Assembly: GCF_017573465.1 (NCBI RefSeq) | Contig: NZ_JAGEPF010000004.1 | Coordinates: 62,001 to 126,000 of the forward strand | Length of the DNA: 64,000 nt | Direction of reading: 5' to 3' | From: Actinomadura violacea | Lineage (GTDB): Bacteria > Actinomycetota > Actinomycetes > Streptosporangiales > Streptosporangiaceae | Shown here: in pieces, positions 24,578 to 32,610 of the stretch | Layout of the letters: the number at the start of each line of letters is the position of its first letter | How positions within the stretch are numbered: position 1 is the first letter of the stretch | The notes under the pieces: generated by a model | What the model saw: only the letters and a program-made list of their open reading frames with translations | Database searches by the model: none | Told to the model about the DNA's origin: nothing | Position numbers and translations under genes: made by a program

Positions 24578-24979
24578 ATGACCGCAAGGCTGTGGGGGCT
24601 CGCCCTGCTCCTGGTGACACTGATCGTCAACTGGCTCGCCTTCGTCGTGGTCCAGACCGAGACGAGCGGCACCGTGGCCATCGCGCACGTCCACGACTGC
24701 AACAGCGGCCGAGGAGGCATGTGCTCGGGCACGTGGACGGACGAGGGCGGGCGGGCCGGGTCCGGTGAGATCCTGGGGGCCGGGCATTCCATGATCGGCC
24801 AGGACGCACGGGTGCGCCTGGGCGCGCTCGGGCCGATCGCGCAGGGTGCCTGGGAGATGCCCGCGGGGCTCGTCTCGCTGGCCGTGGTGGCCGACGCGGC
24901 GTTGATCGTCCTGGCTTGGCGGCTCCGGCACCGACGCGCGGGCCGTGCCCTGACGCCGCGGACCAGAGTGGTGCGGTGA
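24578..24979 (+). CDS. Small hypothetical membrane protein
   Basis: A 133-residue protein with one membrane helix at the N-terminus (LWGLALLLVTLIVNWLAFVV) and another near residues 95-115 (GLVSLAVVADAALIVLAWRL). The part between contains two Cys residues (HDCNSGRGGMCSG) that could form a disulfide if it faces outward. The C-terminus is Arg-rich and cytoplasmic by the positive-inside rule. I do not recognise the family. It lies 45 bases after the PPOX gene in the same direction and may be co-transcribed with it. Confidence 0.65.
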   Translation: MTARLWGLALLLVTLIVNWLAFVVVQTETSGTVAIAHVHDCNSGRGGMCSGTWTDEGGRAGSGEILGAGHSMIGQDARVRLGALGPIAQGAWEMPAGLVSLAVVADAALIVLAWRLRHRRAGRALTPRTRVVR

Positions 24980-25066
24980 ACGAACCGCCGCTGACGCGGC
25001 CGGGAACCGTTCGGCCGCGGGCGGGCAAGAAGGGGCGTCCCGATCCAGAGCCGAGAGGCCCCCACC

Positions 25067-25395
25067 ATGAGCGAGACGAGCCGGGCCGAGGCCGATGACG
25101 CCTCCGTCATCGCACGCTCCCGGCGCGAGCCGGAGGCGTTCGCGGAGATCTTCCGCCGGCACGCGCCCGACATCAAGCGCTACGTCACCCGCAGGCTCGG
25201 CGCCGACGCGGCCGAGGACGTCGTCGCCGAGACCTTCCTGGCGGCGTTCGGCCGGCGGCATGCCTACGACCTGGCGCGCCCGCACGCGCGCCCGTGGCTG
25301 TACGGCATCGCCACCAACCTGATGGGCCGGCACGTCCGGACGGAGGTCCGGTGGCTGCGCGCCCTGCGGAGCACCGGCGCCGACCCGGTGACGGC
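25067..25395 (+). pseudogene. ECF RNA polymerase sigma factor, truncated after region 2
   Basis: The ATG at 25067 opens a typical ECF sigma region 2: FAEIFRRHAPDIKRYVTRRL, AAEDVVAETFLAAFGRR and RPWLYGIATNLMGRHVR. The recognisable protein ends around residue 109 (LRSTGADPVT). Region 4, which binds the -35 element, is missing. Downstream bases encode the N-terminal membrane region of a CU044_5270-type protein in a different frame. In related genomes a full sigma gene is followed by a CU044_5270 gene, so a deletion removing region 4 and the start of the partner is the simplest explanation. A truncated sigma factor without region 4 is unlikely to function in the normal way. Confidence 0.7.
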
Positions 25396-26326
25396 TACCC
25401 GGAGGTCGCGCGGCCGCGCGCCGTCCCCGGCGGTTCCGGCTCGCCGTCGCGGCGACCGCGGGAGTCGCGGCCGCAGCCGTGACCGCGGGCGTGGTCGTCG
25501 CCGGCTCCGGCGGGGAGTCGCCGCACCGTGCCCCGGCCGTCCACACGATGCCGGTCGCGCACGTGGAGCTGCTCCAGCACGCCGCGGACGCGGTGGACCG
25601 GGCGCCGGAGCTGCACCCGAGGCCCGGCCAGTTCCTCGTCTACCGACCACGGCCATGAACCCGGTGGACAGCAACAGCGGCAAGAGCTATAGCCGCTACC
25701 TGTCGCGCGTGAGGCGCACGATCTGGCTGCCCGTGGACGGCGACGCGACGCACGGCGTCCTGGAGACGGACGTGCTGCCCCCCAAGCCCTACCCCGGGTA
25801 CGCGATCCCGCCCGAGGCCCGTAAGGAGGCCGGGCACTCCGGTCCGGCGAAGGCCGCGGACTTCGACCACCGCGCGGAGTGGCTGCGCACCGACTACGCC
25901 TACCTGAGCCGTCTGCCCGCCGACCCGGCCGGGATGTACGAGCACCTGTACTCCCACCTCGGCGCCGGGCCGGAGGCCGACGGCCAGGCATGGCAGAACG
26001 TCGGCAGCATGCTCACCGAGGCGTACATGCCGGCCGCGCAGCGCAAGGCGCTGTTCCGGGCCGCCGCCGCCATTGCGGGCGTGCGAACCGTCGGCAAGGC
26101 CGTGGACGCCGCGGGCCGCACCGGCGTCGCGGTGTCCCTGGACGTCCCCGGTAGCGGGCAGCGCGACGAGTACATCTTCGCCCCGAAGACGTACTCGTAC
26201 CTGGGGCAGCGGACGGTCGTCACCGACGCGTCGATCGCCCGCGCGCCGGCGGGCACCGTCGTGACCTCGACGGCGCAGCTGAGCGTCCGCCTCGTCGACC
26301 GCGCCCCCACGGTCGCCCCCGGCTGA
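25396..26326 (+). pseudogene. CU044_5270-family protein, 5'-deleted and frameshifted
   Basis: The body of a membrane-anchored partner protein commonly encoded after ECF sigma genes. In one frame (about 25409-25655) it reads RFRLAVAATAGVAAAAVTAG, a membrane helix, then HTMPVAHVELLQHAADAVDR and GQFLVYRPRP before a TGA at about 25654. The natural continuation (MNPVDSNSGKSYSRYLSRVR, TIWLPVDGDATHGVLETDVL) lies in another frame from about 25656 to 26326, so one frameshift near 25640-25656 breaks the gene. The N-terminal cytoplasmic part is missing at the junction with the sigma fragment. The open frame 25067-26326 is continuous only because the out-of-frame middle happens to lack stops; its middle is Arg-rich shadow sequence. 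Confidence 0.7.
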
Positions 26327-26327
26327 C

Positions 26328-26350
26328 CCGCCGCAAATCCATTGCGGCGG
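26328..26350 (+). terminator. Hairpin terminator after the CU044_5270 remnant
   Basis: A perfect 9-bp stem (26328-26336 with 26342-26350) with a 5-base loop begins immediately after the stop codon at 26324-26326. Confidence 0.6.
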
Positions 26351-26377
26351 CCGCCTTTCCCCGCGAATCATGTGCCC

Positions 26378-26926
26378 ATGGGCGAACTGCTCGGCTTCTG
26401 CGTGGTCGCGAACGTGGCGCGGGAAACGGAGTCCGGTGAAGGCGGATTGGAGATCCGGTCCGGGCTGCGGCATTTCTCCGGCGGGACGAGGCTGTGGGTG
26501 CTGCCGCCCCAGTGGGGCGACGGCGGCGAGGCCGTCGTGGTCGCGGGCAGGCACCGCGGGAGGCGCGGCGGCCACGTCCGGATGGTGGTCCAGCGCCGCC
26601 ACCTGGAGGACTTCCGGGTCAAGGGGATCTACGACCCCGCGCTGATGCGGGTGCTGACCGCCCCGGACGAGCGCGGCAAGGTCAGGTTCTGGGAGGGCCG
26701 GGAGGAGGCGGAGGAGGCCGTCGCCTGGTGGAGCCGGAGGACTCTGCCGGCCCAGAACCACGAACTCGACTTTCCGCGTGACCTCGGGGACGTGAGCGAT
26801 CCGCCGCCGATGGAACTGCGCAAGGGCGGGCGCCTTTATTACCTGGCGTATTTCAATGCGCATCGGGCCGTCTACTCGTTGCTCCCGCCGCCGGTCGAGG
26901 AGGTGGGGCCGCCCTCCGGCGGGTGA
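26378..26926 (+). CDS. Hypothetical protein, 182 residues
   Basis: I do not recognise this family. The ATG at 26378 gives MGELLGFCVVANVARET, a soluble beta-rich protein without signal or membrane segment. Notable stretches are LRHFSGGTRLWVLPPQWGDG, VAGRHRGRRGGHVRMVVQRR and WWSRRTLPAQNHELDF. It looks like a complete gene with normal composition and may act intracellularly. The stop codon TGA (26924-26926) sits inside the loop of the strong hairpin that separates it from the convergent glycosidase cluster. Confidence 0.7.
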   Translation: MGELLGFCVVANVARETESGEGGLEIRSGLRHFSGGTRLWVLPPQWGDGGEAVVVAGRHRGRRGGHVRMVVQRRHLEDFRVKGIYDPALMRVLTAPDERGKVRFWEGREEAEEAVAWWSRRTLPAQNHELDFPRDLGDVSDPPPMELRKGGRLYYLAYFNAHRAVYSLLPPPVEEVGPPSGG

Positions 26927-26940
26927 CCGGAGGGCGGCCC
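26906..26940. terminator. Bidirectional terminator closing the glycosidase cluster
   Basis: A perfect 14-bp inverted repeat (26906-26919 with 26927-26940) with a 7-base loop lies between two convergent stop codons. It begins 8 bases beyond the last glycosidase stop on the minus strand and overlaps the end of the plus-strand hypothetical gene, so it can serve both. Confidence 0.75.
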
Positions 26941-26947
26941 GGGTGCG

Positions 26948-29900
26948 TCAGGCGGTGCCGTGGAACGTCCAGGTGCCGGAGCCGACCTTGGCGGGCTCGG
27001 CGGCGCCGGGGACGTGGACCTCGGCGGTGCCGCCGGCCGGGACGGTGACGGTCAGCGTGACCTTGCGGCCGTCGCGCGTCCAGGACGAGCGGGCCTCGCC
27101 GTACGGGGTCCGCCGGGTCACCGACGCGCTGGTCAGGTCGCCGACGATGGCCGGGTCGATGACCAGGTTCCGGTAGCCGGTGGAGCCGGCGGCCTGCTGG
27201 AGGCCGGCGAGGCGGGAAGTGAACCACGAGTCGATCGAGCCGAGCATGAAGTGGTCCTGGGACTGGCCGCTGCCGCCGTCCCAGGACTCGCCGAGCGCGG
27301 TGTTGCCGTGCACGACCTGGTAGCCGTAGCTGGGGCTGTCGGTCTGCGTGGCGATCTCGTAGACGATGTCGTCGGGCAGGACGCGGAACGCCGACGGCAG
27401 CGAGATCTCGCCGAGCTGCAGGTGGTAGCCGGCGTCCTTCACGCTGGACACCAGGTGGTCGAGGAGCTTCTGCCGGTCGGCCGCGGGGACGGCGCCCATG
27501 TCGAGGGCGAGGGCCTCGGCGCCCTGGCCGCCGCCCGCGAAGGTGCCGGTGGAGGCGTCGTAGTACTTGGCGGTGAGGGACTTGACGCTCTGCTCGGCCT
27601 TGGCCTTGTAGGCGGCTGCGTCCTCGGTCTGGCCGAGCACCCCGGCGATCTTCGCGAGGGTGTCGTTGACGCGCCAGTAGCCGTAGGTGCCCGACACCAT
27701 CTTCGGGAACGTCCGGTCGAGGGTGAACCAGTCGCCGAGGCTGTAGTCGGTCAGCCCGTCGGTGGCGCGGGCCTCCAGGTACGCGGAGTACTTCTTCATC
27801 TGCGCGTAGTACGTCCGCATCGTCTCGGTGTCGCCGTAGTTCCGGTACAGCTGCCACGGGACGACGACGAACGCGCCGCCCCAGTTGGGGTCGTCGCGGT
27901 AGGCGCCGGCGAGCACGGTGTAGTCCGGCACGGTGGACGGGATGAGCCCCGCGTCGGTCTGCGCGTCCGCCATGTCCCGGACGACCTTGCGCAGCTGGGC
28001 GTGCACGTCGTAGTTGGCGGCGAGGGCGTCGCCGACGAGGTGGTCCTGCTCCAGCCAGCCGAGCTTCTCCCGGCTCGGGCAGTCGGTGAAGATGCTCTGC
28101 ATGTTGTTCTCGATGGCGCGGCGGATGAGGCCGTGGATGCCGTCGATGAGCTCGTTGGACGAGCTGAACGACCCGGCGGAGGCGTTGTCGGCGTGCAGCA
28201 CCTGCCCCCGGACGTTGATCGTCGCACCGGCGGGCAGCCCGCGGACCTCCAGGTACCGGAACGAGTGGTAGGAGAACCGCGGGTGCCAGGTCTCGGCGCG
28301 CGCGGTGCGGGTCGTGTACTGGTCCCAGATCGGCGCGCCGACGTTGCTGATCGACTGGTTCGCGCGGCCGTCCTTGAGGCTCTCGGACGGGTAGACGCGG
28401 ACGGCGGTGCCGGCGGGCGCGGTCACGGTGATCTCGGGGCGTCCGGCGACGACGCGGCCGACGTCGAACACCTGGTAGCCGTCGCCGGACCCGACCTGCT
28501 TGCCGGGCAGCGTCTCGATGACGCGGACGGGTTCGGTGTCGCGGCCGCTGAGCGCGCCGGGCGCGGCCACCGGGACGGCCTGCTCCCACCCGGAGCGGGA
28601 CGCGCCGGGCCGGTCCCAGCCGGGGCGTTCGCGGCGGGCGTCGTGGTCCTCGCCGCCGTACCAGTTGGAGGAGGTGACGGGCCCGAGGACGGTCTTCCAC
28701 GTCCCGTCGCTGGCGACCCGCACGACCTGCCCGTTCGCGAGCGTGATCTCCAGCTGCGCCATCAGCTTCGGGTCGCTGATCGTGCCGGAGAACTTGCGGT
28801 ACCGGTCGGGGGTGGAGATGACGTTGGCGTTGCCGTTGCCGAGTTCGACGCCGAGCGTGTTGCCGCCGGGCCGCAGCATCTTGGTGACGTCGTAGGTGGC
28901 GTACTGGACGCGTTCGGCGTAGGCGGTGTTGGCGGGTTCGAGCTCGGCGTCGCCGATGCGGCGGCCGTTGAGGCGCGCCTCGTAGACGCCGAGGCCGGCG
29001 ACGTAGAGGCGGGCGTCGCGGACGCCGCGCGGCAGCGCGAAGTCCTTGGCGAAGATCGGCAGCGCTTCGGGGACGGGCGACTCGGGCGGCGCCTGCCCGG
29101 TGACGGTCGCCTTGTTCTCGAAGGGGCCGTCGGCGGCCCCGGACGCGCCGACGGTGAAGTCGGCGGGCGCGTAGGGGACCTTGCCGCCCTCGACGGGCTG
29201 GTCGGTGCGCGGGAAGAGCAGCACCTCGTCGAACGCCTTGGCGTCCTTGAGGTCGACGGTCAGCGTCAGCGGCGCGTCCGACACGTCCGCCTTGGTGTAG
29301 GCGGAGCTGGACCAGCCGGCGAACTCCTGGTTCGTCGTCTCGGTGCCGTCGGTGAGGTAGCGGGTGCCCCACTTGCGGTTCACGTTGCCGCCGTTGTCGG
29401 ACGCGGTGACGGTCCTGCCGGCGGCGAGGTTCGTGCCCGGGTCGGCGGAGTCGCGGACCTCCAGTTCGGCGAGCTGGAGCCGGTACGTCTTATCCGGCAC
29501 CTGCTCGACCATCGGCAGGCCGAGCTTGGTCACGTCGAGGCGGACGTACCGGGCGGTGGTCTTCGGCAGCTTCACCACGATCGGGTCGGGCTTCTTGGTG
29601 CTGGTCTGCCAGTCCTTCTGGCCGATCCAGCGGCCCCGCCAGTCGCTCTGCGCGGTGAGGCCGGTCTCGAACCAGGACGGCGCCGACCAGCCGGACGCCT
29701 TCGGGCCCGTCCACACGCGGACGCGCCAGTACACACGGGTGCGGCTGCCGAGCTTCTTGCCCGCGTAGTCGGCGCGCTGGGCGGCGGAGGCGACGCGGCC
29801 GGAGTCCCACAGGTCGGGACGTCCCCGGTGCAGCGCGTTCTCGCTGGTGGCGGCCTGGATCTGGTAGGCGGTCTGGGCCGTGTTCCGGCCACCGCCCAAC

Positions 29901-30073
29901 TGCCAGCTGAGCGGCGGGGTCGTGTCGTCGATGCCGAGCGCCCGGGACAGGTCGTCGGCCCGCAGGCCGGTGGCGCCCGCGCGGGCGTCGGCGTGCGCGG
30001 GCGGGGCGAGGAGGGCCAGCGGCAGGACGGCGGTCACCGCTGCGGCCGCGAGGCCGCGGATCGGCTTGTGCAA
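26948..30073 (-). CDS. GH78 alpha-L-rhamnosidase, Sec-secreted, with inserted discoidin-like domain
   Basis: A 1041-residue enzyme expected to release terminal alpha-L-rhamnose from glycans or glycosides outside the cell. The TTG start at 30073 has AGGAG 8 bases upstream and gives a Sec signal peptide ending AHA. The N-terminal Ig-like domain (LRADDLSRALGIDDTTPPLSW) is followed by an inserted F5/8-type discoidin-like module (RYVRLDVTKLGLPM to DEVLLFPRTD), two beta domains and the (alpha/alpha)6 barrel. Catalytic motifs are DCPSREKLGWLEQ (starting Asp664) and GESWDG with Glu929. It is the last gene of the cluster, 11 bases after the GH127 gene and followed by a terminator. Confidence 0.93.
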   Translation of the reverse strand: MHKPIRGLAAAAVTAVLPLALLAPPAHADARAGATGLRADDLSRALGIDDTTPPLSWQLGGGRNTAQTAYQIQAATSENALHRGRPDLWDSGRVASAAQRADYAGKKLGSRTRVYWRVRVWTGPKASGWSAPSWFETGLTAQSDWRGRWIGQKDWQTSTKKPDPIVVKLPKTTARYVRLDVTKLGLPMVEQVPDKTYRLQLAELEVRDSADPGTNLAAGRTVTASDNGGNVNRKWGTRYLTDGTETTNQEFAGWSSSAYTKADVSDAPLTLTVDLKDAKAFDEVLLFPRTDQPVEGGKVPYAPADFTVGASGAADGPFENKATVTGQAPPESPVPEALPIFAKDFALPRGVRDARLYVAGLGVYEARLNGRRIGDAELEPANTAYAERVQYATYDVTKMLRPGGNTLGVELGNGNANVISTPDRYRKFSGTISDPKLMAQLEITLANGQVVRVASDGTWKTVLGPVTSSNWYGGEDHDARRERPGWDRPGASRSGWEQAVPVAAPGALSGRDTEPVRVIETLPGKQVGSGDGYQVFDVGRVVAGRPEITVTAPAGTAVRVYPSESLKDGRANQSISNVGAPIWDQYTTRTARAETWHPRFSYHSFRYLEVRGLPAGATINVRGQVLHADNASAGSFSSSNELIDGIHGLIRRAIENNMQSIFTDCPSREKLGWLEQDHLVGDALAANYDVHAQLRKVVRDMADAQTDAGLIPSTVPDYTVLAGAYRDDPNWGGAFVVVPWQLYRNYGDTETMRTYYAQMKKYSAYLEARATDGLTDYSLGDWFTLDRTFPKMVSGTYGYWRVNDTLAKIAGVLGQTEDAAAYKAKAEQSVKSLTAKYYDASTGTFAGGGQGAEALALDMGAVPAADRQKLLDHLVSSVKDAGYHLQLGEISLPSAFRVLPDDIVYEIATQTDSPSYGYQVVHGNTALGESWDGGSGQSQDHFMLGSIDSWFTSRLAGLQQAAGSTGYRNLVIDPAIVGDLTSASVTRRTPYGEARSSWTRDGRKVTLTVTVPAGGTAEVHVPGAAEPAKVGSGTWTFHGTA

Positions 30074-30084
30074 GGGGGGTTCTC

Positions 30085-32610
30085 CTAGGGGCGGCCCTGC
30101 GCGTGCAGGGAGGCGATCTCGGCGGCCGTCAGGACGTGGTCGTAGAGGCGGAAGCCTGTGACCTGGCCGTCCATGGCCGGGTTGCGGGTGTCCTGGGAGC
30201 GGCCGAGGTAGTTGTGCGTGGTGGCGCCGAGCGCGAGCGGGCTCATGACGAGGCCGTCGTTGCGCCCGGCCGGGGTGCCGTCGACGTAGAGCACGGCCGA
30301 TCCGGCTCCGGCGGTGACGGCGAGGTGGGTCCAGGCGCCGGTGGGGAGGGCGGACGGCGCGTCGGCGTGGTCCTCGCCGTCCATGCCGGTGATCTTCATG
30401 GTGAACCGGGCGGTGCCGGACCCGGTGCGGGCGATGACGGCGAAGTACGTCGTCTTGTTGAAGCCGAGGTCGAACACGCGCGTGTTGTTGGCGAGCGTGC
30501 CGAGGTCCAGCCAGACGGAAACGGTCAGCGCGTCGAGGCCGGACAGGAGCCCGGCCGGCAGCGCGACGTGGCCGCCCGTCCCGTCGAGGGCGACGGCGCC
30601 GCCGTCGTCGGCCCACGCCGCGCCGGACACCAGCGACGCGTCCGGCCAGCGGCCCGTCGCATCGGCGAGGCTCCGCCCTGTGAGGGGGAAATGCGCCAGC
30701 AGCGTGGGCTTGTGGCGGGGCGCGGGCGTCGCCCAGTACACGGTGTAGCGCTCGTGCTGGACCTCGGCGAACGGCTTCAGCCGCACGGTCGCGCCGTCCG
30801 CCGACGCGGTGTAGTTCAGCGGGGCCCGGCGGTCGGCGCGCAGCGAGCGCGGGTCGATCGCCGGGAACGCGTTGAGCGTCCGGTCGCCGTACTCGCCCGC
30901 CAGCACGACCGGGCCGACGCTGACGGCTTGGACGCACGGGTTGTCGGGCGCCTTCCGCCAGACCGGCGCCATCGGCATCGCGACCTCGACGGTGTCGCCG
31001 CGCTTCCAGTGCCGCTCGATCGCCGCGTACGAGCCGGGTCGGGCCTTCACCGGAACGGCGGCGCCGTTCACCCGGATCCGCGGGCGGGCGCCCCGCGCGT
31101 CCAGCCAGCCCGGCACGCGGATCTTCAAAGTGAACCGGGACGACCCGGACGTCACCGTCAGCCGCGTCCGATCGGCATGCGGGTATCCGGTCTCCTGCCG
31201 GATCCCGATCCCGCGTTCCTTCCACGTCACCTCGGACGGGATGAACAGGTTGACGTACAACTCGTCACCGGAATGGAAATAGATGCTGTCGGCGAATTTC
31301 GTCGCCGTCTCCATGCCCGTTCCGTGGTCGCAGGAGAAATTGTCGTAGTCGGAGCTGTAACTGCCGGGCGCCGCCTTCAGCCCGCCCTTGACCTCGCGCT
31401 GCGAGCCGGGCCACAGGCCGGTGTAGTAGGTGACGAACCCGTGCTCGGAGTCGGGATCCTGCTCGCCGAGCATCTGGTTGAGCAGCGTCCACTCGTAGTG
31501 GTCCATGTAGGCGGACTCGGACGGGTCGTGCAGGAACAGCAGCCGCGAGAGCTTCAGCATGTTGTAGGAGTTGCAGTTCTCGCAGGTGTCGGACCCGAGC
31601 CGGCCGGCGATCTCGCCGGGCGGGCCGAACAGCTCGTTGTTGCTGTTCCCGCCGATCACGTAGGAATGGTGGTGGACGACGGTGTCCCAGAAATACGCGG
31701 CGATGCCGTGGTAGCGGCTCTCGCCCGTCGCCTCGTACTCGCGGACCGCGCCGACGATCTTCGGGATCTGGGTGTTGGCGTGCAGGCCGTCGAGGGCGTC
31801 GCGGCGCTCGGCGAGCGGCCCGAAGACGGCCTCGTGGTCGAAGCAGCGGGCCGTCGCCAGATGCTCGGGGTCGCCGGTGACCTGGTACAGCTCGGCGAGC
31901 ACGTCGTTCATGCCGCCGAACTCGACGCCGAGCACCTTCTGCATCTGGTCGGTGGTCAGCTTGCCGGTGCGGGTCCCAGCCCACGAGGCCATCCCCTTGA
32001 GCACGGTCAACGCCTGCGCGTTGCCGCTCAGCCGGTACTGGTCGAGCAGCCCGGCCATGATCTTGTGGAGCGTGTAGTACGGCGCCCAGGGGTGGCCGCC
32101 CGCCTCCAGCTGGTCGAAGACGGCCTCCTCGAACGCCGACAGGTATCCGGCGCCGAACCCGGCCGACGGCGCCGCCGCCTGGCATTTCGCCAGCTCACCG
32201 ACGATGTACCGGGCCTTGGCGGCGTACGCGTCGTCGCCGGTGTTCGCGTGCGCCTGCGCGAGCGCCGACAGCAGGTGCCCGGTGGAGTGGCCGCGCAGCT
32301 GCACGTCCGGCGCCTCCCAGCCGCCGCACGGCTGCGCCGACGACGGCAGCCCCACGTTCAGCCGGAAGGTGTGCAGCAGCCGGTCGGCGTCGACGAACTT
32401 GAGATATGCGCAGGTCCGGGCCATGTTCGCGCGGAACGGGCCGTCCAGCAGCGTGACGTCCGACAGCGGGAACGGCGCGAGCACCGGCTTCGGCGAGACG
32501 CGGACGGTCCCGGCGCGCGCGGGCGGTGCGGGCAGGGCGGGGAGGGCGAGCGCCGCCGAAGCGGCGCCCGCCGTACCGAGGAACGCCCTGCGGTTCAGGG
32601 CGTTCGTCAT
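30085..32610 (-). CDS. GH127/146-type beta-L-arabinofuranosidase with C-terminal LamG domain
   Basis: An 841-residue hydrolase. A twin-arginine-like signal opens it (NRRAFLGTAGAASAALALP). The catalytic (alpha/alpha)6 domain, formerly DUF1680, shows GWEAPDVQLRGHSTGHLLSA, NTQIPKIVGAVREYEATG and the Cys-rich active-site motif DTCENCNSYNMLKL with Cys343 and Cys346. GH127 enzymes use a zinc-bound cysteine as nucleophile to remove L-arabinofuranose; which Cys serves here is not proved. A concanavalin-like LamG domain (about 640-841; LTVSVWLDLGTLANNTRVFD and LYDHVLTAAEIASLH) probably binds carbohydrate. Its ATG overlaps the previous stop by 4 bases (ATGA), so it is translationally coupled. Confidence 0.9.
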   Translation of the reverse strand: MTNALNRRAFLGTAGAASAALALPALPAPPARAGTVRVSPKPVLAPFPLSDVTLLDGPFRANMARTCAYLKFVDADRLLHTFRLNVGLPSSAQPCGGWEAPDVQLRGHSTGHLLSALAQAHANTGDDAYAAKARYIVGELAKCQAAAPSAGFGAGYLSAFEEAVFDQLEAGGHPWAPYYTLHKIMAGLLDQYRLSGNAQALTVLKGMASWAGTRTGKLTTDQMQKVLGVEFGGMNDVLAELYQVTGDPEHLATARCFDHEAVFGPLAERRDALDGLHANTQIPKIVGAVREYEATGESRYHGIAAYFWDTVVHHHSYVIGGNSNNELFGPPGEIAGRLGSDTCENCNSYNMLKLSRLLFLHDPSESAYMDHYEWTLLNQMLGEQDPDSEHGFVTYYTGLWPGSQREVKGGLKAAPGSYSSDYDNFSCDHGTGMETATKFADSIYFHSGDELYVNLFIPSEVTWKERGIGIRQETGYPHADRTRLTVTSGSSRFTLKIRVPGWLDARGARPRIRVNGAAVPVKARPGSYAAIERHWKRGDTVEVAMPMAPVWRKAPDNPCVQAVSVGPVVLAGEYGDRTLNAFPAIDPRSLRADRRAPLNYTASADGATVRLKPFAEVQHERYTVYWATPAPRHKPTLLAHFPLTGRSLADATGRWPDASLVSGAAWADDGGAVALDGTGGHVALPAGLLSGLDALTVSVWLDLGTLANNTRVFDLGFNKTTYFAVIARTGSGTARFTMKITGMDGEDHADAPSALPTGAWTHLAVTAGAGSAVLYVDGTPAGRNDGLVMSPLALGATTHNYLGRSQDTRNPAMDGQVTGFRLYDHVLTAAEIASLHAQGRP

